The translations under genes were made by a program, and so were the position numbers. The notes beneath the pieces are model-generated. The model did no database searches. It had not been told where the DNA came from and was given only the letters and a program-made list of their open reading frames with translations. A stretch of DNA of 64,000 nt, taken from NCBI RefSeq assembly GCF_900258435.1, contig NZ_LT992558.1:1974965-2038964 (forward strand), written 5' to 3'. This DNA is from Carnobacterium divergens. Its GTDB lineage: Bacteria > Bacillota > Bacilli > Lactobacillales > Carnobacteriaceae. Shown one piece after another: positions 25,671-35,511 of this stretch (position 1 is its first letter; the number at the start of each line of letters is the position of its first letter).

Positions 25671-28457
25671 TTACTCCGCTTCTTCTGGTAAAAGAGCTGC
25701 TGGATAATGTTCTTCGACAATTGTAGCACAACGATCACACAAGTTTGGAGCATCTGGATGACTGCCAACGTCATGTTTCACTCCACGACATCGCTCACAC
25801 GTTTCTCCTTCAGCTTTTTCAATCAGAATCGCTACTGAATCAAATTGCAATGCATTTTCAGGTGCTGTTTCTTTCATGCCTTTTACTTCTAAATCAGACA
25901 CAATAAACAGTTGAGCAAGATTGCTATCTAAAGCAGCAATCAACGCTTTCGTTTGCTCATTTGGATAAAGCACTAATTTTGCTTCAAAGGATTTTCCAAT
26001 TTTCTTTTCATTACGCGCTTCTTCTAGTGCTTTTTGAACGTCATTTCTTAAGTCCATAAAGGCTTCCCACATATCCACTAATTCTTCTTCATTTGGATAA
26101 TGAGTCACTTCTGGCATTTCTGATAATTGAACATAGTCTTCTTCCTCGTTTAAGAAATCCCAAACCTCTTCGGCTGTATGAGGTAAAATTGGTGTCAATA
26201 ATTTTGTTAATGTTACCAATACTTCATAGAAAACAGTTTGCATTGCACGACGCTCATAAGCATCTGCCGCTTCAATATAAACAACATCTTTAGCAAAGTC
26301 TAGATAAAATTGTGATAGGTCAACCGTACAGAAGTTGTTGATTAATTGATAAATTGTAGAGAATTCATATTTTTCATAGCTTTCTTCTACTTTTCCAATT
26401 AATTGATTTAGTCGAATCATTAAATATTTATCTACTGAACGCAAGTTGTTATAGTCAACTGCATCTGCTTTTTGATCAAAATCAGATGTATTTGCCAATA
26501 GAAAACGTAACGTATTACGGATTTTACGATAAACTTCTGAAACTTGTTTTAAGATTTCATCACTTACTCGGACATCTGCTTGCGTATCAACACTAGCTAC
26601 CCATAAACGAATAATATCTGCGCCCATTTGTTTCACAACTTTTTCAGGTAAAATCGTATTTCCGATTGATTTACTCATCTTGCGACCTTCACCATCTAAT
26701 ACCATCCCTTGAGAAAGAACCGTTTTGTATGGTGCAATTCCGTTAATTGCGACACTTGTTGTAATACTTGAGTTGAACCAACCACGATACTGATCTGATC
26801 CTTCTAGATACATATCAGCTGGATACGTTAAATAAGGTCTCGCTGCTAAAACGGCTTGGTGAGAAGAGCCTGAATCAAACCAAACATCCATAATGTCATT
26901 TTCTTTTGTAAATTCACCATTTGGACTTGATGGATGAGTAAATCCTGCAGGTAATAAGTCTTTTGCTTCTCTTTCAAACCAAACATTTGAACCATGTTCG
27001 CCAAATAATGTCGCAACGTGGTCAATTGTTTCTGGAGTAATAATCGCTTCTCCATTTTCACCATAGAAAATTGGCAATGGAACACCCCATGCACGTTGTC
27101 TTGAAATAACCCAATCGCCACGATCACGAACCATATTATAAAGACGAGTCATTCCCCATTTTTGAACCCATTCAACGCCTTCAACAGCTGTTAAAATATC
27201 CGCGCGGAAGTCATCAATTGAAGCAAACCATTGCGGTGTTGCTCGGAAAATAACCGGTTTTTTTGTTCTCCAGTCATGTGGGTAACTATGAGTAAAGAAA
27301 TCAAGTTTTAGTAATGCTCCTTTTTCGTCAAGAGCTTCTGTAATCAATTTATTTCCTTTGTCATAAAAGACACCTTCAAAACCAGGAGCTTCATCAGTGA
27401 AGACACCACGATCGTCAATTGGTGATAAAACACCTAATTTATATTTTTGGCCAATAATAAAGTCATCGTCACCATGTCCTGGAGCGGTATGAACTAAACC
27501 AGTACCAGCGTCTAACGTCACATGATCGCCGACCATTACTAATGAGGTGCGTTCGTATAGTGGATGTTGTGCCGTCATATATTCCATTTCAGACCCTTTT
27601 AATTCACTTAAAACTTCAACAGACTCCCAGCCAATTGCATTTTGAACCGTTTCTAATAGGTCCTTAGCCACTACAAACTTTTTGCCGTCAGCTAAAACAA
27701 CTACATAATCATATAAGGCATTTACTGAGATTCCTAAGTTAGAAGGAATGGTCCAAGGCGTTGTTGTCCAAATAACTAAGGACGTATCAGTATCTAAGAC
27801 TCCTTTTCCGTCTACTACTTTAAATGCGACGTAGATTGAAGGAGATTTAACGTCTTTGTATTCAATTTCCGCTTCTGCTAGTGCTGATTCGCTTGAAGGT
27901 GACCAGTAAATTGGTTTTAATCCTTTGTAAATATAGCCTTTTTCAGCCATTTTTCCAAAGACACGAATTTGTGCTTCTTCGTATTCTGGTTGTAACGTTA
28001 CATAAGGATGATCCCATTCTCCAGCAACACCTAAACGTTTGAAATCTTCACGTTGTTTGTTGACTTGCTCCCATGCATATTCTTCACATTTTTTACGGAA
28101 TTCAGCGACTGTCATTTCTTTGCGCTTAACTCCTTTATTTGTTAAAGCTTGCTCGATTGGCAAACCATGAGTATCCCAACCAGGAACGTATGGTGAACGG
28201 AAACCTGACATTGATTTATGACGGATAATGATGTCTTTGCTGATTTTGTTTAAGGCATGCCCCATATGGATATTGCCATTTGCATAAGGAGGGCCATCAT
28301 GTAAAACAAAGCTTGGTTTGCCTTCATTTAATTTTTGACGTTGAGCGTAAATGTCAACAGTCTCCCAATTTTTTTGCCATTCCACTTCTCTTGTTGGTAA
28401 ATTTCCACGCATTGGAAAATCTGTTTTTCCAAGCTGTAATGTTTCTTTCATTTTCAT
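25671..28457 (-). CDS. ileS: isoleucyl-tRNA synthetase
   Basis: A 928-residue class I synthetase charging tRNA-Ile. The HIGH motif appears as [11 protein letters not shown] near residue 60, the KMSKS motif as [10 protein letters not shown] near residue 595, with the editing (CP1) domain between ([11 protein letters not shown]). The C-terminal zinc site has CERC and CDRC pairs (about 885-910), as in bacterial-type IleS. AGGAG precedes the ATG. Expression is controlled by the T-box leader immediately upstream. Confidence 0.97.
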   Translation of the reverse strand: MKMKETLQLGKTDFPMRGNLPTREVEWQKNWETVDIYAQRQKLNEGKPSFVLHDGPPYANGNIHMGHALNKISKDIIIRHKSMSGFRSPYVPGWDTHGLPIEQALTNKGVKRKEMTVAEFRKKCEEYAWEQVNKQREDFKRLGVAGEWDHPYVTLQPEYEEAQIRVFGKMAEKGYIYKGLKPIYWSPSSESALAEAEIEYKDVKSPSIYVAFKVVDGKGVLDTDTSLVIWTTTPWTIPSNLGISVNALYDYVVVLADGKKFVVAKDLLETVQNAIGWESVEVLSELKGSEMEYMTAQHPLYERTSLVMVGDHVTLDAGTGLVHTAPGHGDDDFIIGQKYKLGVLSPIDDRGVFTDEAPGFEGVFYDKGNKLITEALDEKGALLKLDFFTHSYPHDWRTKKPVIFRATPQWFASIDDFRADILTAVEGVEWVQKWGMTRLYNMVRDRGDWVISRQRAWGVPLPIFYGENGEAIITPETIDHVATLFGEHGSNVWFEREAKDLLPAGFTHPSSPNGEFTKENDIMDVWFDSGSSHQAVLAARPYLTYPADMYLEGSDQYRGWFNSSITTSVAINGIAPYKTVLSQGMVLDGEGRKMSKSIGNTILPEKVVKQMGADIIRLWVASVDTQADVRVSDEILKQVSEVYRKIRNTLRFLLANTSDFDQKADAVDYNNLRSVDKYLMIRLNQLIGKVEESYEKYEFSTIYQLINNFCTVDLSQFYLDFAKDVVYIEAADAYERRAMQTVFYEVLVTLTKLLTPILPHTAEEVWDFLNEEEDYVQLSEMPEVTHYPNEEELVDMWEAFMDLRNDVQKALEEARNEKKIGKSFEAKLVLYPNEQTKALIAALDSNLAQLFIVSDLEVKGMKETAPENALQFDSVAILIEKAEGETCERCRGVKHDVGSHPDAPNLCDRCATIVEEHYPAALLPEEAE

Positions 28458-28502
28458 GTTATATAAACTCCTTATCTATTTTAAAATTTAGTTTAATTTA
28501 TT

Positions 28503-28735
28503 AAAAAAAGACTCCACCCCTATAGTAGGGACGAAGTCTTCGTGTTACCACCCAAGTTTAAGAAAAATTTCTTTTTCTCCTCAAGTAATTGTTAACGCCA
28601 ATCAAACGAATTAGCTTACTTCGTTTCAGCTAATTGACTCCTAGAGGATCTAATCATAACAGGGACTTGCTAGTCTTTCACCATTCACTAGCTCGCTAAA
28701 AGTATTGTTATCATTTTTCTGTTCTATTCAAAGTC
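28503..28735 (-). promoter_or_regulatory. T-box riboswitch leader of ileS
   Basis: On the minus strand the leader carries a stem I region with the GGTGAAAGACTAGC element, then a distal GGGTGGTAACACG T-box sequence (28541-28553) that pairs with the tRNA acceptor end, and a terminator stem starting AGACTTCGTCCCTA and ending AGTCT with T7 (28503-28537). Uncharged tRNA-Ile should favour the antiterminator. Isoleucine specificity is inferred from the gene that follows; I did not fix the specifier codon. Confidence 0.9.
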
Positions 28736-28737
28736 AT

Positions 28738-29424
28738 TTATTTTTCTTCTGGCAATTCAATAGCTTCCAGTGTACCTTCTACTCGGTAGTTTAAATCTTC
28801 TGGCGATTCTTCTGCTACACTTGTATCAACATCATCAAATTTTTTAATATCTGCGACATCAATTGGTTCTTGGATTGCTACTTCTTCCGTTTCTTCAATT
28901 GCTTTTGGTAAATCTGCTAAAACTTCTTTTAAGGTTGGAATTTCCAAGGTTTCTCCTGGTGTTGTTTGTAACAACTCATCCCATTCCTTGTTGCGTACCA
29001 TTTCTAATTGTGATTCGATCATTAATTGTAGACGTTGTTTAAACACACGACTTTGTTTTTTCAAGCCATCTGTTTCAATGCTGATTTTGCGTGCTTTTGT
29101 AACGGCTTCGTCTAGTAAACGATCTGCATTTTTTTCAGCATCCATCATAATAATTTTAGATTCTTTATTTGCATTTTCTTTTACGCGATCTGCTGCTTCT
29201 TGAGCTACAATAATCGATTTATTTAAAGCATCTTGCAAGTTATTGAAATGTTCAACTTTTTCTTCGCTGAATTTTAATTGTTTCTCTAATTCACGTTTCT
29301 CTTTTAGCACCATTTCATAATCTTTAATGATTTGATCTAAATAATCATTGACCTCATCTTGGTCATATCCACGCATCTTGACAGGGAACTCTTTGTTATG
29401 TATATCTAACGGAGTTAACACCAT
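28738..29424 (-). CDS. divIVA: cell-division/polarity protein DivIVA
   Basis: A 228-residue coiled-coil protein that binds negatively curved membrane at septa and poles. The N-terminal membrane-binding domain reads LTPLDIHNKEFPVKMRGYDQ, followed by DEVNDYLDQIIKDYE and two long coiled-coil segments (about 30-75 and 80-140), then an acidic tail rich in Glu and Pro. ATG at 29424 follows GGAGG by seven bases. It lies at the distal end of the ylm/dcw run but has its own strong promoter. A T-box leader for ileS begins just past its stop. Confidence 0.95.
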   Translation of the reverse strand: MVLTPLDIHNKEFPVKMRGYDQDEVNDYLDQIIKDYEMVLKEKRELEKQLKFSEEKVEHFNNLQDALNKSIIVAQEAADRVKENANKESKIIMMDAEKNADRLLDEAVTKARKISIETDGLKKQSRVFKQRLQLMIESQLEMVRNKEWDELLQTTPGETLEIPTLKEVLADLPKAIEETEEVAIQEPIDVADIKKFDDVDTSVAEESPEDLNYRVEGTLEAIELPEEK

Positions 29425-29463
29425 GGAAGACACCTCCAGTTTCATTTTATATTGTTGTTTACT

Positions 29464-29492
29464 ATTATAAGCTACAAATGGAATTTCTACAA
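29464..29492 (-). promoter_or_regulatory. sigma-A promoter of divIVA
   Basis: On the minus strand TTGTAG, 17 bases, TATAAT. Confidence 0.75.
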
Positions 29493-29505
29493 GAAATGTC
29501 TTTTG

Positions 29506-30288
29506 TTATTTAAAAAGAACACCGAATTGAATTCGCCATTTGTCTTTTTTAGTCTTACCTTCAATTTCTTTGATTTGAATTCGACCAAAACCTCGAATGG
29601 ATAAAATATCTAACAAACCAATTTCAAAATCAGGTCGCAAAATTTCTGCCCAATTCAATTTTACTTTACCAGCTTCAATCAACTGTTTTGCTCGTTGTCT
29701 TGAAATATTGAAAACACTTGAAATAATGGTATCGATTCGCATAGATGAAACCGTCCCGCTAATATAACTCCAATCATCAATTGGTGTTATAATGTCTACA
29801 TAGGTTCGTTCTTCAACTCGAATCGACACATTGCCAATTTTTTCGATTTGATTTCGAACATAACTTTCCATCGATTCATCTATAAAAAATTGCCAACGTT
29901 CTCCATCGAAGATAATATCTCCAAAAAACTCCCGTTTTACCCCAGTTGAAATTAGAGTTCCTAAAATCTTACTATGAGTTAAATGCGCAAATTTCAGAGG
30001 GTAATGAATCTCACATAACGCAACCTTAAAATCATCTTGCTTAGGAATAAAATATTCTGGGCAAATAAAGGCACGTTTTCGCTCAGCTGATTCGTATCCG
30101 CCAAATAAATACACTTTTAATTCGCTTCTTTTGCCAATCAACGTTTCAATAATATAGACTTGTCTAGGATCTAAAAACTTGGTCAAATAGGGTGTATATT
30201 GATCTTCACATTCTTGAATCCAACCTGTTACAGCATCAATAAAAGAGCGCTCTTCTTTTCTAAAATGCTGATACACATTTTCAATCAT
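29506..30288 (-). CDS. ylmH: YlmH, S4-domain RNA-binding protein
   Basis: A 260-residue protein with a C-terminal S4 RNA-binding domain (about 182-240: SSMRIDTIISSVFNISRQRA onward). YlmH relatives act in ribosome rescue and the cell-division neighbourhood. The N-terminal part has YLTKFLDPRQVYIIETLIG. It lies between the YggT-like gene and divIVA, as in Bacillus and streptococci. The ATG is preceded by a GGGGGCG site of modest strength. Confidence 0.92.
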   Translation of the reverse strand: MIENVYQHFRKEERSFIDAVTGWIQECEDQYTPYLTKFLDPRQVYIIETLIGKRSELKVYLFGGYESAERKRAFICPEYFIPKQDDFKVALCEIHYPLKFAHLTHSKILGTLISTGVKREFFGDIIFDGERWQFFIDESMESYVRNQIEKIGNVSIRVEERTYVDIITPIDDWSYISGTVSSMRIDTIISSVFNISRQRAKQLIEAGKVKLNWAEILRPDFEIGLLDILSIRGFGRIQIKEIEGKTKKDKWRIQFGVLFK

Positions 30289-30308
30289 CTTTCAGCGCCC
30301 CCTTATTC

Positions 30309-30614
30309 TTATGATGCTATGGTTTGAATTAAAAACATTAAAACATAATAAAGTCCACGATTTACTAAACTTAAAACAATCAATGCCACAATCGGTGAAA
30401 AACTAATCCCTCCAATTGGTGGAATAATTCTTCTAAAAACATCTAAATAGGGCTCACAAAGTCTGGCTAATATTTCTCCTAGCTTAGAATTATAAGCGCC
30501 AGGTAACCACGACAACAGTGCATAAACAACAATTAAAATAGAATAAATATTAATCGCTTCGGATAACACTCTGTACACAAATATTAAAATATCTATCATA
30601 TTGTTTTCAAACAC
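30309..30614 (-). CDS. ylmG: YlmG/YggT family membrane protein
   Basis: A 101-residue protein with two YggT membrane segments (about 9-30 and 70-95) around the conserved LLSWLPGAYNSKLGEILARLCEPYLDVFR loop region. Its role is linked to division or membrane organisation, not firmly known. It lies between sepF and ylmH with short gaps, in the standard gene order. Confidence 0.92.
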   Translation of the reverse strand: MFENNMIDILIFVYRVLSEAINIYSILIVVYALLSWLPGAYNSKLGEILARLCEPYLDVFRRIIPPIGGISFSPIVALIVLSLVNRGLYYVLMFLIQTIAS

Positions 30615-30620
30615 CTCTTT

Positions 30621-31115
30621 CTAGTAGAATTCCTTATCACGCATCATTTCTGTTAACATACCATCAATTTCAACATTTGGTGGTGTACACAAGAAAATTT
30701 CATCGCCGATACGTTGAATATCTCCACTAATTGCATAAATGGTTCCTGTTAAGAAGTCCACAATTCGTTTAGCTTGATCTTCTTCAATTCGATTGAAATT
30801 TAAAATCACTGATTCATTTGCCATTAATAAGTCTGCAACTTCTTGAACCTCTGAATAGACGCGCGGTTCAAAAACAACAATTTTTGATTGAGATGGAATC
30901 GCTTGTTGATTCAAGGGAACAACTTTATTGCTTGTCTTAACAGCGTTGACATTACGTGAGTTAAAAGCGGGTTTACTTTTTGGTTCATTGTACACTTTCT
31001 CTTGAGCTTGAATTGGTGCAGCTTTTTCAGTTTTTTGATCGTATTCTTCATACTCAAACTCTTCTTCTTCATCATTCAAACCAAAAAATTGGCTAAAATT
31101 ACCCATAAGTCCCAT
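30621..31115 (-). CDS. sepF: cell-division protein SepF
   Basis: This 164-residue protein binds the FtsZ tail and membrane and aligns FtsZ filaments. The N-terminal amphipathic membrane anchor (about 1-15, MGLMGNFSQFFGL) is followed by an acidic, flexible linker and the SepF core with PRVYSEVQEVADLL and VILNFNRIEEDQAKRIVDFL. AAGGAGG precedes the ATG. It lies directly downstream of ylmE. Confidence 0.95.
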   Translation of the reverse strand: MGLMGNFSQFFGLNDEEEEFEYEEYDQKTEKAAPIQAQEKVYNEPKSKPAFNSRNVNAVKTSNKVVPLNQQAIPSQSKIVVFEPRVYSEVQEVADLLMANESVILNFNRIEEDQAKRIVDFLTGTIYAISGDIQRIGDEIFLCTPPNVEIDGMLTEMMRDKEFY

Positions 31116-31133
31116 ATTCTCTTCCTCCTTTTT

Positions 31134-31808
31134 TTAGTCTTTAAACAAGGCTGTCCCAACACGAACAAATGTTGCGCCTTCCTCTGCAGCAATCTGATAG
31201 TCGTTACTCATTCCCATACTCAACTCTGTACAAGGAGCATATGAAATGCCTTTAGCTTGAATCTTTTCTTTCAGTTGATAAAGCGTTGAAAAGGCTTTGT
31301 GAATAGTTGCTTCATCTGCATCGATTGGAGCCATCGTCATTAGACCGATAATTTTTATTTTAGAATAGTCTTGTAACGAATCGATAAAGGCTTCAATCTC
31401 TGAAGGATTTATGCCATGTTTCGATTCCTCACCGGTAACATTCACTTCAAGAAAGCAATTGATTGTGTGTTCTGCACGCTTTTCAATTTCCTTAGCTAAA
31501 GAAATGCGATCTAACGCATGAAAATAATCAATTTCATTAATAACTTGCTTCACTTTTCTCGTTTGTAAATTTCCAATGTAATGCCATTTGATGTCAGTAT
31601 CTGGTAGGTACGTTTTTTTTGCTTGTAAACCTTCTGGTCTATTCTCAGCTAAATGACGAATTCCTAAATCATAAATTTCTTTTGTTGCTTCATTAGAAAC
31701 AGCTTTTGTCACTGCAATCAACGTTACATTGGAGCGTTTACGCCCAACTTTGTCGATTGCTTGGCATAGCGTTGACTCCACTGCTTCTAAATTTGTAGCA
31801 ATTGACAT
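31134..31808 (-). CDS. ylmE: pyridoxal-phosphate homeostasis protein YlmE/YggS
   Basis: A 224-residue PLP-binding protein with the fold of alanine racemase. The PLP lysine lies in LIAVTKAVSNEA (about residue 35), and the phosphate-binding end is LSMGMSNDYQIAAEEGATFVRVGTALF. It buffers vitamin B6 rather than being a known enzyme. Its ATG touches the ftsZ stop codon (TAA-ATG), suggesting coupled translation. Standard order ftsZ-ylmE-sepF. Confidence 0.95.
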   Translation of the reverse strand: MSIATNLEAVESTLCQAIDKVGRKRSNVTLIAVTKAVSNEATKEIYDLGIRHLAENRPEGLQAKKTYLPDTDIKWHYIGNLQTRKVKQVINEIDYFHALDRISLAKEIEKRAEHTINCFLEVNVTGEESKHGINPSEIEAFIDSLQDYSKIKIIGLMTMAPIDADEATIHKAFSTLYQLKEKIQAKGISYAPCTELSMGMSNDYQIAAEEGATFVRVGTALFKD

Positions 31809-33080
31809 TTATTTACGACGTCTTCTAAAGAATGGTGGTGTGTCTAAACTATCATCGTCATTTCCATGCCCTTTTTCTGGCGATGAATCGCGTTTAAATA
31901 CATCAAAATCAGCTTTTTCTGTTGGCGTTTCTTCCCGTCCACTTGTTTCACGAACATTAGGTTCACGACGAATATCCCAGTCACCAAATGGATCTTTTTC
32001 AGCTTGGTTGCTTGCAGGTGCTGATTGACTTTGTTCCTCATTGCGTTTGCTATAAGGGGTTGCTTCATTTGTATTTGAAAAACTACGCGTTCTTGAAGTA
32101 TCGCGACGAGCTTCTTGCCCACGTTGATTGTCAATCCCAGTTGCAATGACGGTTACGATTACTTCGTCACCAAGTTTTTCATTGATTGATGTTCCAAAAA
32201 TAATATTCACTTCAGTTGTTGAAGCTGCTGAAACGATATCAGAAGCGTCTTGTGCTTCAAATAAAGTTAAGTCTGGTCCACCAGTAATGTTTAGCAATAC
32301 TTGCTCAGCACCATCAATTGATACTTCTAATAATGGAGAAGAGATCGCTTTTTTAGTTGCTTCTGCTGTTCTGTTTTCTCCACTTGCCATACCGATTCCC
32401 ATCAACGCAGAACCTTGATTTTCCATAACTGTTTTTACATCAGCGAAATCTAAGTTTACATATCCTGGAGCTGTGATTAAATCTGAAATGCCTTGTACCC
32501 CTTGGCGTAATACGTTATCTGCTTCGTGGAAAGCTTCCAACATTGGTGTCTTTTTGTCAACGATTTCTAGTAAACGGTTGTTTGAAATAATAACCAATGT
32601 ATCTACATGGTCTTTCATTTCAGAAACACCTTCTGCAGCAAAACGGCCACGTTTTGGACCTTCAAAAGTAAAGGGTCTTGTAATAACACCAACAGTCAAT
32701 GCGCTTTGTTCTTTTGCAATTCTAGCCACAATTGGTGCAGCTCCTGTTCCTGTTCCACCACCCATACCTGCAGTGACAAAAATCATATCTGCTCCGCTTA
32801 AGGCTTCTGCGATTTGTTCTTCGCTTTCTTCTGCAGCTTTACGTCCAATTTCTGGATTTGAACCTGCTCCAAGACCTCTTGTTAATTTAGGTCCTAATTG
32901 AATTTTGATTTCAGCATTTGAGCTTTGTAGTGCTTGAATATCGGTATTTGCAACGATAAATTCAACACCCTTTACACCTTCATCGATCATACGATTTACT
33001 GCATTGTTTCCTGCTCCGCCGACACCAATTACTTTAATGACAGCTCCGTTGTTTATCATTGAATCAAATTCTAATTCCAT
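31809..33080 (-). CDS. ftsZ: cell-division GTPase FtsZ
   Basis: The tubulin-like ring protein, 423 residues. GTP-binding motif [10 protein letters not shown] is at about residue 107, the N-terminal [16 protein letters not shown] is standard, and the synergy loop and T7 region ([11 protein letters not shown]) are intact. The C-terminal linker (about 320-405) is variable and charged, ending with [11 protein letters not shown], the conserved peptide that binds FtsA and SepF. The start at 33080 has AGGAGG upstream; seven codons of open frame further up are discounted. Confidence 0.98.
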   Translation of the reverse strand: MELEFDSMINNGAVIKVIGVGGAGNNAVNRMIDEGVKGVEFIVANTDIQALQSSNAEIKIQLGPKLTRGLGAGSNPEIGRKAAEESEEQIAEALSGADMIFVTAGMGGGTGTGAAPIVARIAKEQSALTVGVITRPFTFEGPKRGRFAAEGVSEMKDHVDTLVIISNNRLLEIVDKKTPMLEAFHEADNVLRQGVQGISDLITAPGYVNLDFADVKTVMENQGSALMGIGMASGENRTAEATKKAISSPLLEVSIDGAEQVLLNITGGPDLTLFEAQDASDIVSAASTTEVNIIFGTSINEKLGDEVIVTVIATGIDNQRGQEARRDTSRTRSFSNTNEATPYSKRNEEQSQSAPASNQAEKDPFGDWDIRREPNVRETSGREETPTEKADFDVFKRDSSPEKGHGNDDDSLDTPPFFRRRRK

Positions 33081-33136
33081 CCTATTTCCTCCTACTTGCA
33101 TCGATTATTTTCTGTTTCATCATTTGTTCATGTTGA

Positions 33137-34447
33137 TTAATCAAAGAAGTTAGAAAAGAAATTTTTTGCTTTGTTGCTTAACTTATCTTCTTCTTTTTTA
33201 GGCTGTTTTTCTTCACGCGGTGCTGGAGCATTATGTTCAAAAACGTGCTCTTCAACATGATGCTGATTTACTCGTTCATCCGTATGATGCACTTTTCTAC
33301 CTTTTGATACTGCGTGAATTTCATCTAAATTCGCTACATATTCAATCAAACCAATTCCGGTAGAAAAGGCTGGGAAACGCATGCCCATTTGATCTGGAAC
33401 ATATAATTTCACATTGATTTCAAAAATATCTTTCGCCAACTCAATCACGCCTGGTAACGAAGCAGCTCCACCAGTTAACACAATTCCTCCTGGCAATTCT
33501 CTTGCACCCACAACATCTAATTCAGCTTTTATTTTTTCAAAAATTTGAACTAAACGAGCTTCAATAATTTCTGATAAATACTGTTCATCAATTTTGACTG
33601 GTTCATTTTTACCAATCGTTTCCACTGGAAAAACTTCATCTGGAGACGTTTCTTCTGGTAAAGCAAATCCGTAATCACGTTTGATTTTTTCAGCATTTTC
33701 AAGGGTGGTATTCAAGATAATTGAAATATCTTTTGAAACGTATTCGCCACCTTCAGGATCAACGAATGTATATTTCAATTGATTGTCATGAATTACAGAA
33801 GCAGAGGTTTGTCCACCACCCATATCAATGATAATCGTGCCAAAATCACGTTCGCCTTTTGATAAAGCGGTACTTCCAACTGCAAGAGGTTGAACGACGA
33901 TTTCCCCAATTTGTAATCCAGCCTTTTCTACACAACGTTTTGTGTTATGTAAAATCGTTTTAGGTCCTGTTAGCATTGTTGCATGCATTTCTAAACGCAC
34001 CCCTATCATGCCTCTAGGGTCACGAATTCCGTCAAAGCCATCCACGATAAATTCTTCTGGAATCACCGAAATAATTTCTCTTTCTGGCGGAACTGATCGC
34101 ACCATTGCCGCGGCCATCACATTTTCAACATCTAATTCACTGATTTCACGATTTTCTCCTGAAACAGCGATCATTCCGTGACAGCTTTCGATTTCTACGC
34201 TATTTGATGGAATTCCAACGATAACATTGTTAATATCCATATTTGCTTTTTGTTCAGCTTGTTTAACTGCTTTTTTTATTGATTCAACTGTTTGATCGAT
34301 GTCGACAATAATCCCTCGACTTAGACCTTCTGATTTTTCATTTCCAACTCCAATAATGTTCATTTGACCATTGACATATTCAGCAACTACTACTTTTATT
34401 GAAGTGGTTCCAATATCTAGACTCACATAAATCCCAGTATTTCCCAT
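33137..34447 (-). CDS. ftsA: cell-division protein FtsA
   Basis: A 436-residue actin-like protein tethering FtsZ to the membrane. Phosphate loops are seen as VSLDIGTTSIKV and IIIDMGGGQTSA, with the 1C-domain between (about 85-160). The C-terminal amphipathic helix SNKAKNFFSNFFD is the membrane-targeting sequence. AAAGGAGG precedes its ATG. A promoter-like extended -10 lies in the 150-base gap upstream, so ftsA-ftsZ may be transcribed both from that and from the dcw promoter. Confidence 0.97.
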   Translation of the reverse strand: MGNTGIYVSLDIGTTSIKVVVAEYVNGQMNIIGVGNEKSEGLSRGIIVDIDQTVESIKKAVKQAEQKANMDINNVIVGIPSNSVEIESCHGMIAVSGENREISELDVENVMAAAMVRSVPPEREIISVIPEEFIVDGFDGIRDPRGMIGVRLEMHATMLTGPKTILHNTKRCVEKAGLQIGEIVVQPLAVGSTALSKGERDFGTIIIDMGGGQTSASVIHDNQLKYTFVDPEGGEYVSKDISIILNTTLENAEKIKRDYGFALPEETSPDEVFPVETIGKNEPVKIDEQYLSEIIEARLVQIFEKIKAELDVVGARELPGGIVLTGGAASLPGVIELAKDIFEINVKLYVPDQMGMRFPAFSTGIGLIEYVANLDEIHAVSKGRKVHHTDERVNQHHVEEHVFEHNAPAPREEKQPKKEEDKLSNKAKNFFSNFFD

Positions 34448-34511
34448 TAATTGAAACCTCCTTTATTGACCTAAGATTTTAGTTTTTCTCAATAAATGAT
34501 ATACATTTTTA

Positions 34512-34520
34512 ATTTTACCA
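34512..34520 (-). promoter_or_regulatory. extended -10 promoter before ftsA
   Basis: On the minus strand TGGTAAAAT, 65 bases upstream of the ftsA ATG, in the only large gap of the dcw run. The -35 is poor. Confidence 0.45.
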
Positions 34521-34598
34521 TATTTATCAACATTTTACGAAGATTTTAGCGGAATTATTCTTTAATTAATAATTTCACTATTTTTAATTACTATTTTA

Positions 34599-35495
34599 TT
34601 AAAATGCCTCGAAATAAACGCCAACTTCCATATTGATAATTCCTTTTTGTTCGCCTAAGCTTTTTACAAAACTAGGATAGTATGCCATTTTTTCTGCAAA
34701 AGACGGGATGCTAGCTTGTACTAAATTACCGTCGTTCATATTTATTTTAATTAAGTAGTCATCTGTTTTACTGGATTGATGTTCAATATCTGAAATGCTG
34801 TTTTTGATATCGCTACTCAGTTGACTATATTGTAAAATCATTTCGTCTAAAGCAGGACCTTCTTTAAAATTTTTAAAGATAGGTGGATTGCCTATTGAAA
34901 CTTTTCTACTTTCTTTTACAATTTTTCCATTTTCCAAAATATTGTAGTATTGATCGTCTTTAGCTAAATAAGCGACTGTTTTGTATTCGTCGATTGCTAA
35001 CACATAGCTATTGACTCCATCAAATTTTAGATGGACAGATTTCACTTGATTCAATTCGGTTTTGATTTCTTGTTCCATTTTATCTCGATTAAAGTATGCT
35101 TCCCATAAGGAGTCTCCCTTTTTGAGTTGACTGGTATCAATAACAGACTGGTCAAAAACTTCGTTCGTCCCAGAAACGGTTACTTTTGAAATACGACTTA
35201 ATGGAGAGATAAAATAAAGAATCACTAAAATTGTAAAAGAAAATAAAAAAACCATTGGAATCAATCGACGAAGCATTTTTTTTCGTCTTTGTTCTTTTAA
35301 ACGCGGCAATTTGTGTTCCATTGAAACAACTTTCTTTTCCGCTTTCGTTTTCTTTTTTTCTTTATTAATAACAGGCTCTTCACTAGTTTGTTCTGCTGCT
35401 CTTTTCTGCTGTTCTTGTTCCCAAGGGGTTAAAGAAGACGCAGGCTCTTGAGCAGTCTTTTTTTTATATGAACTTCTTTTATTCCAATTAGCCAT
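34599..35495 (-). CDS. divIB: cell-division protein DivIB/FtsQ
   Basis: A 298-residue bitopic protein. The basic cytoplasmic head (1-85) includes KKKTKAEKKVVSMEHKLPRL, then one membrane segment (about 88-110), a POTRA domain opening SRISKVTVSGTNEVFDQSVI, and the beta domain. It stabilises the FtsL-DivIC-PBP septal complex. It lies between murG and ftsA as in Bacilli. Confidence 0.94.
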   Translation of the reverse strand: MANWNKRSSYKKKTAQEPASSLTPWEQEQQKRAAEQTSEEPVINKEKKKTKAEKKVVSMEHKLPRLKEQRRKKMLRRLIPMVFLFSFTILVILYFISPLSRISKVTVSGTNEVFDQSVIDTSQLKKGDSLWEAYFNRDKMEQEIKTELNQVKSVHLKFDGVNSYVLAIDEYKTVAYLAKDDQYYNILENGKIVKESRKVSIGNPPIFKNFKEGPALDEMILQYSQLSSDIKNSISDIEHQSSKTDDYLIKINMNDGNLVQASIPSFAEKMAYYPSFVKSLGEQKGIINMEVGVYFEAF

Positions 35496-35511
35496 GCGCC
35501 TTCCCTCCCTT

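Noticed and set aside
28503-28735. Possible tRNA or small RNA gene before ileS
   Set aside because: The structure and T-box sequence show a riboswitch leader, not a separate RNA gene.
32128-32901. Long plus-strand open frames inside ftsZ
   Set aside because: They are antisense to ftsZ, lack ribosome sites and have compositions typical of shadow frames.
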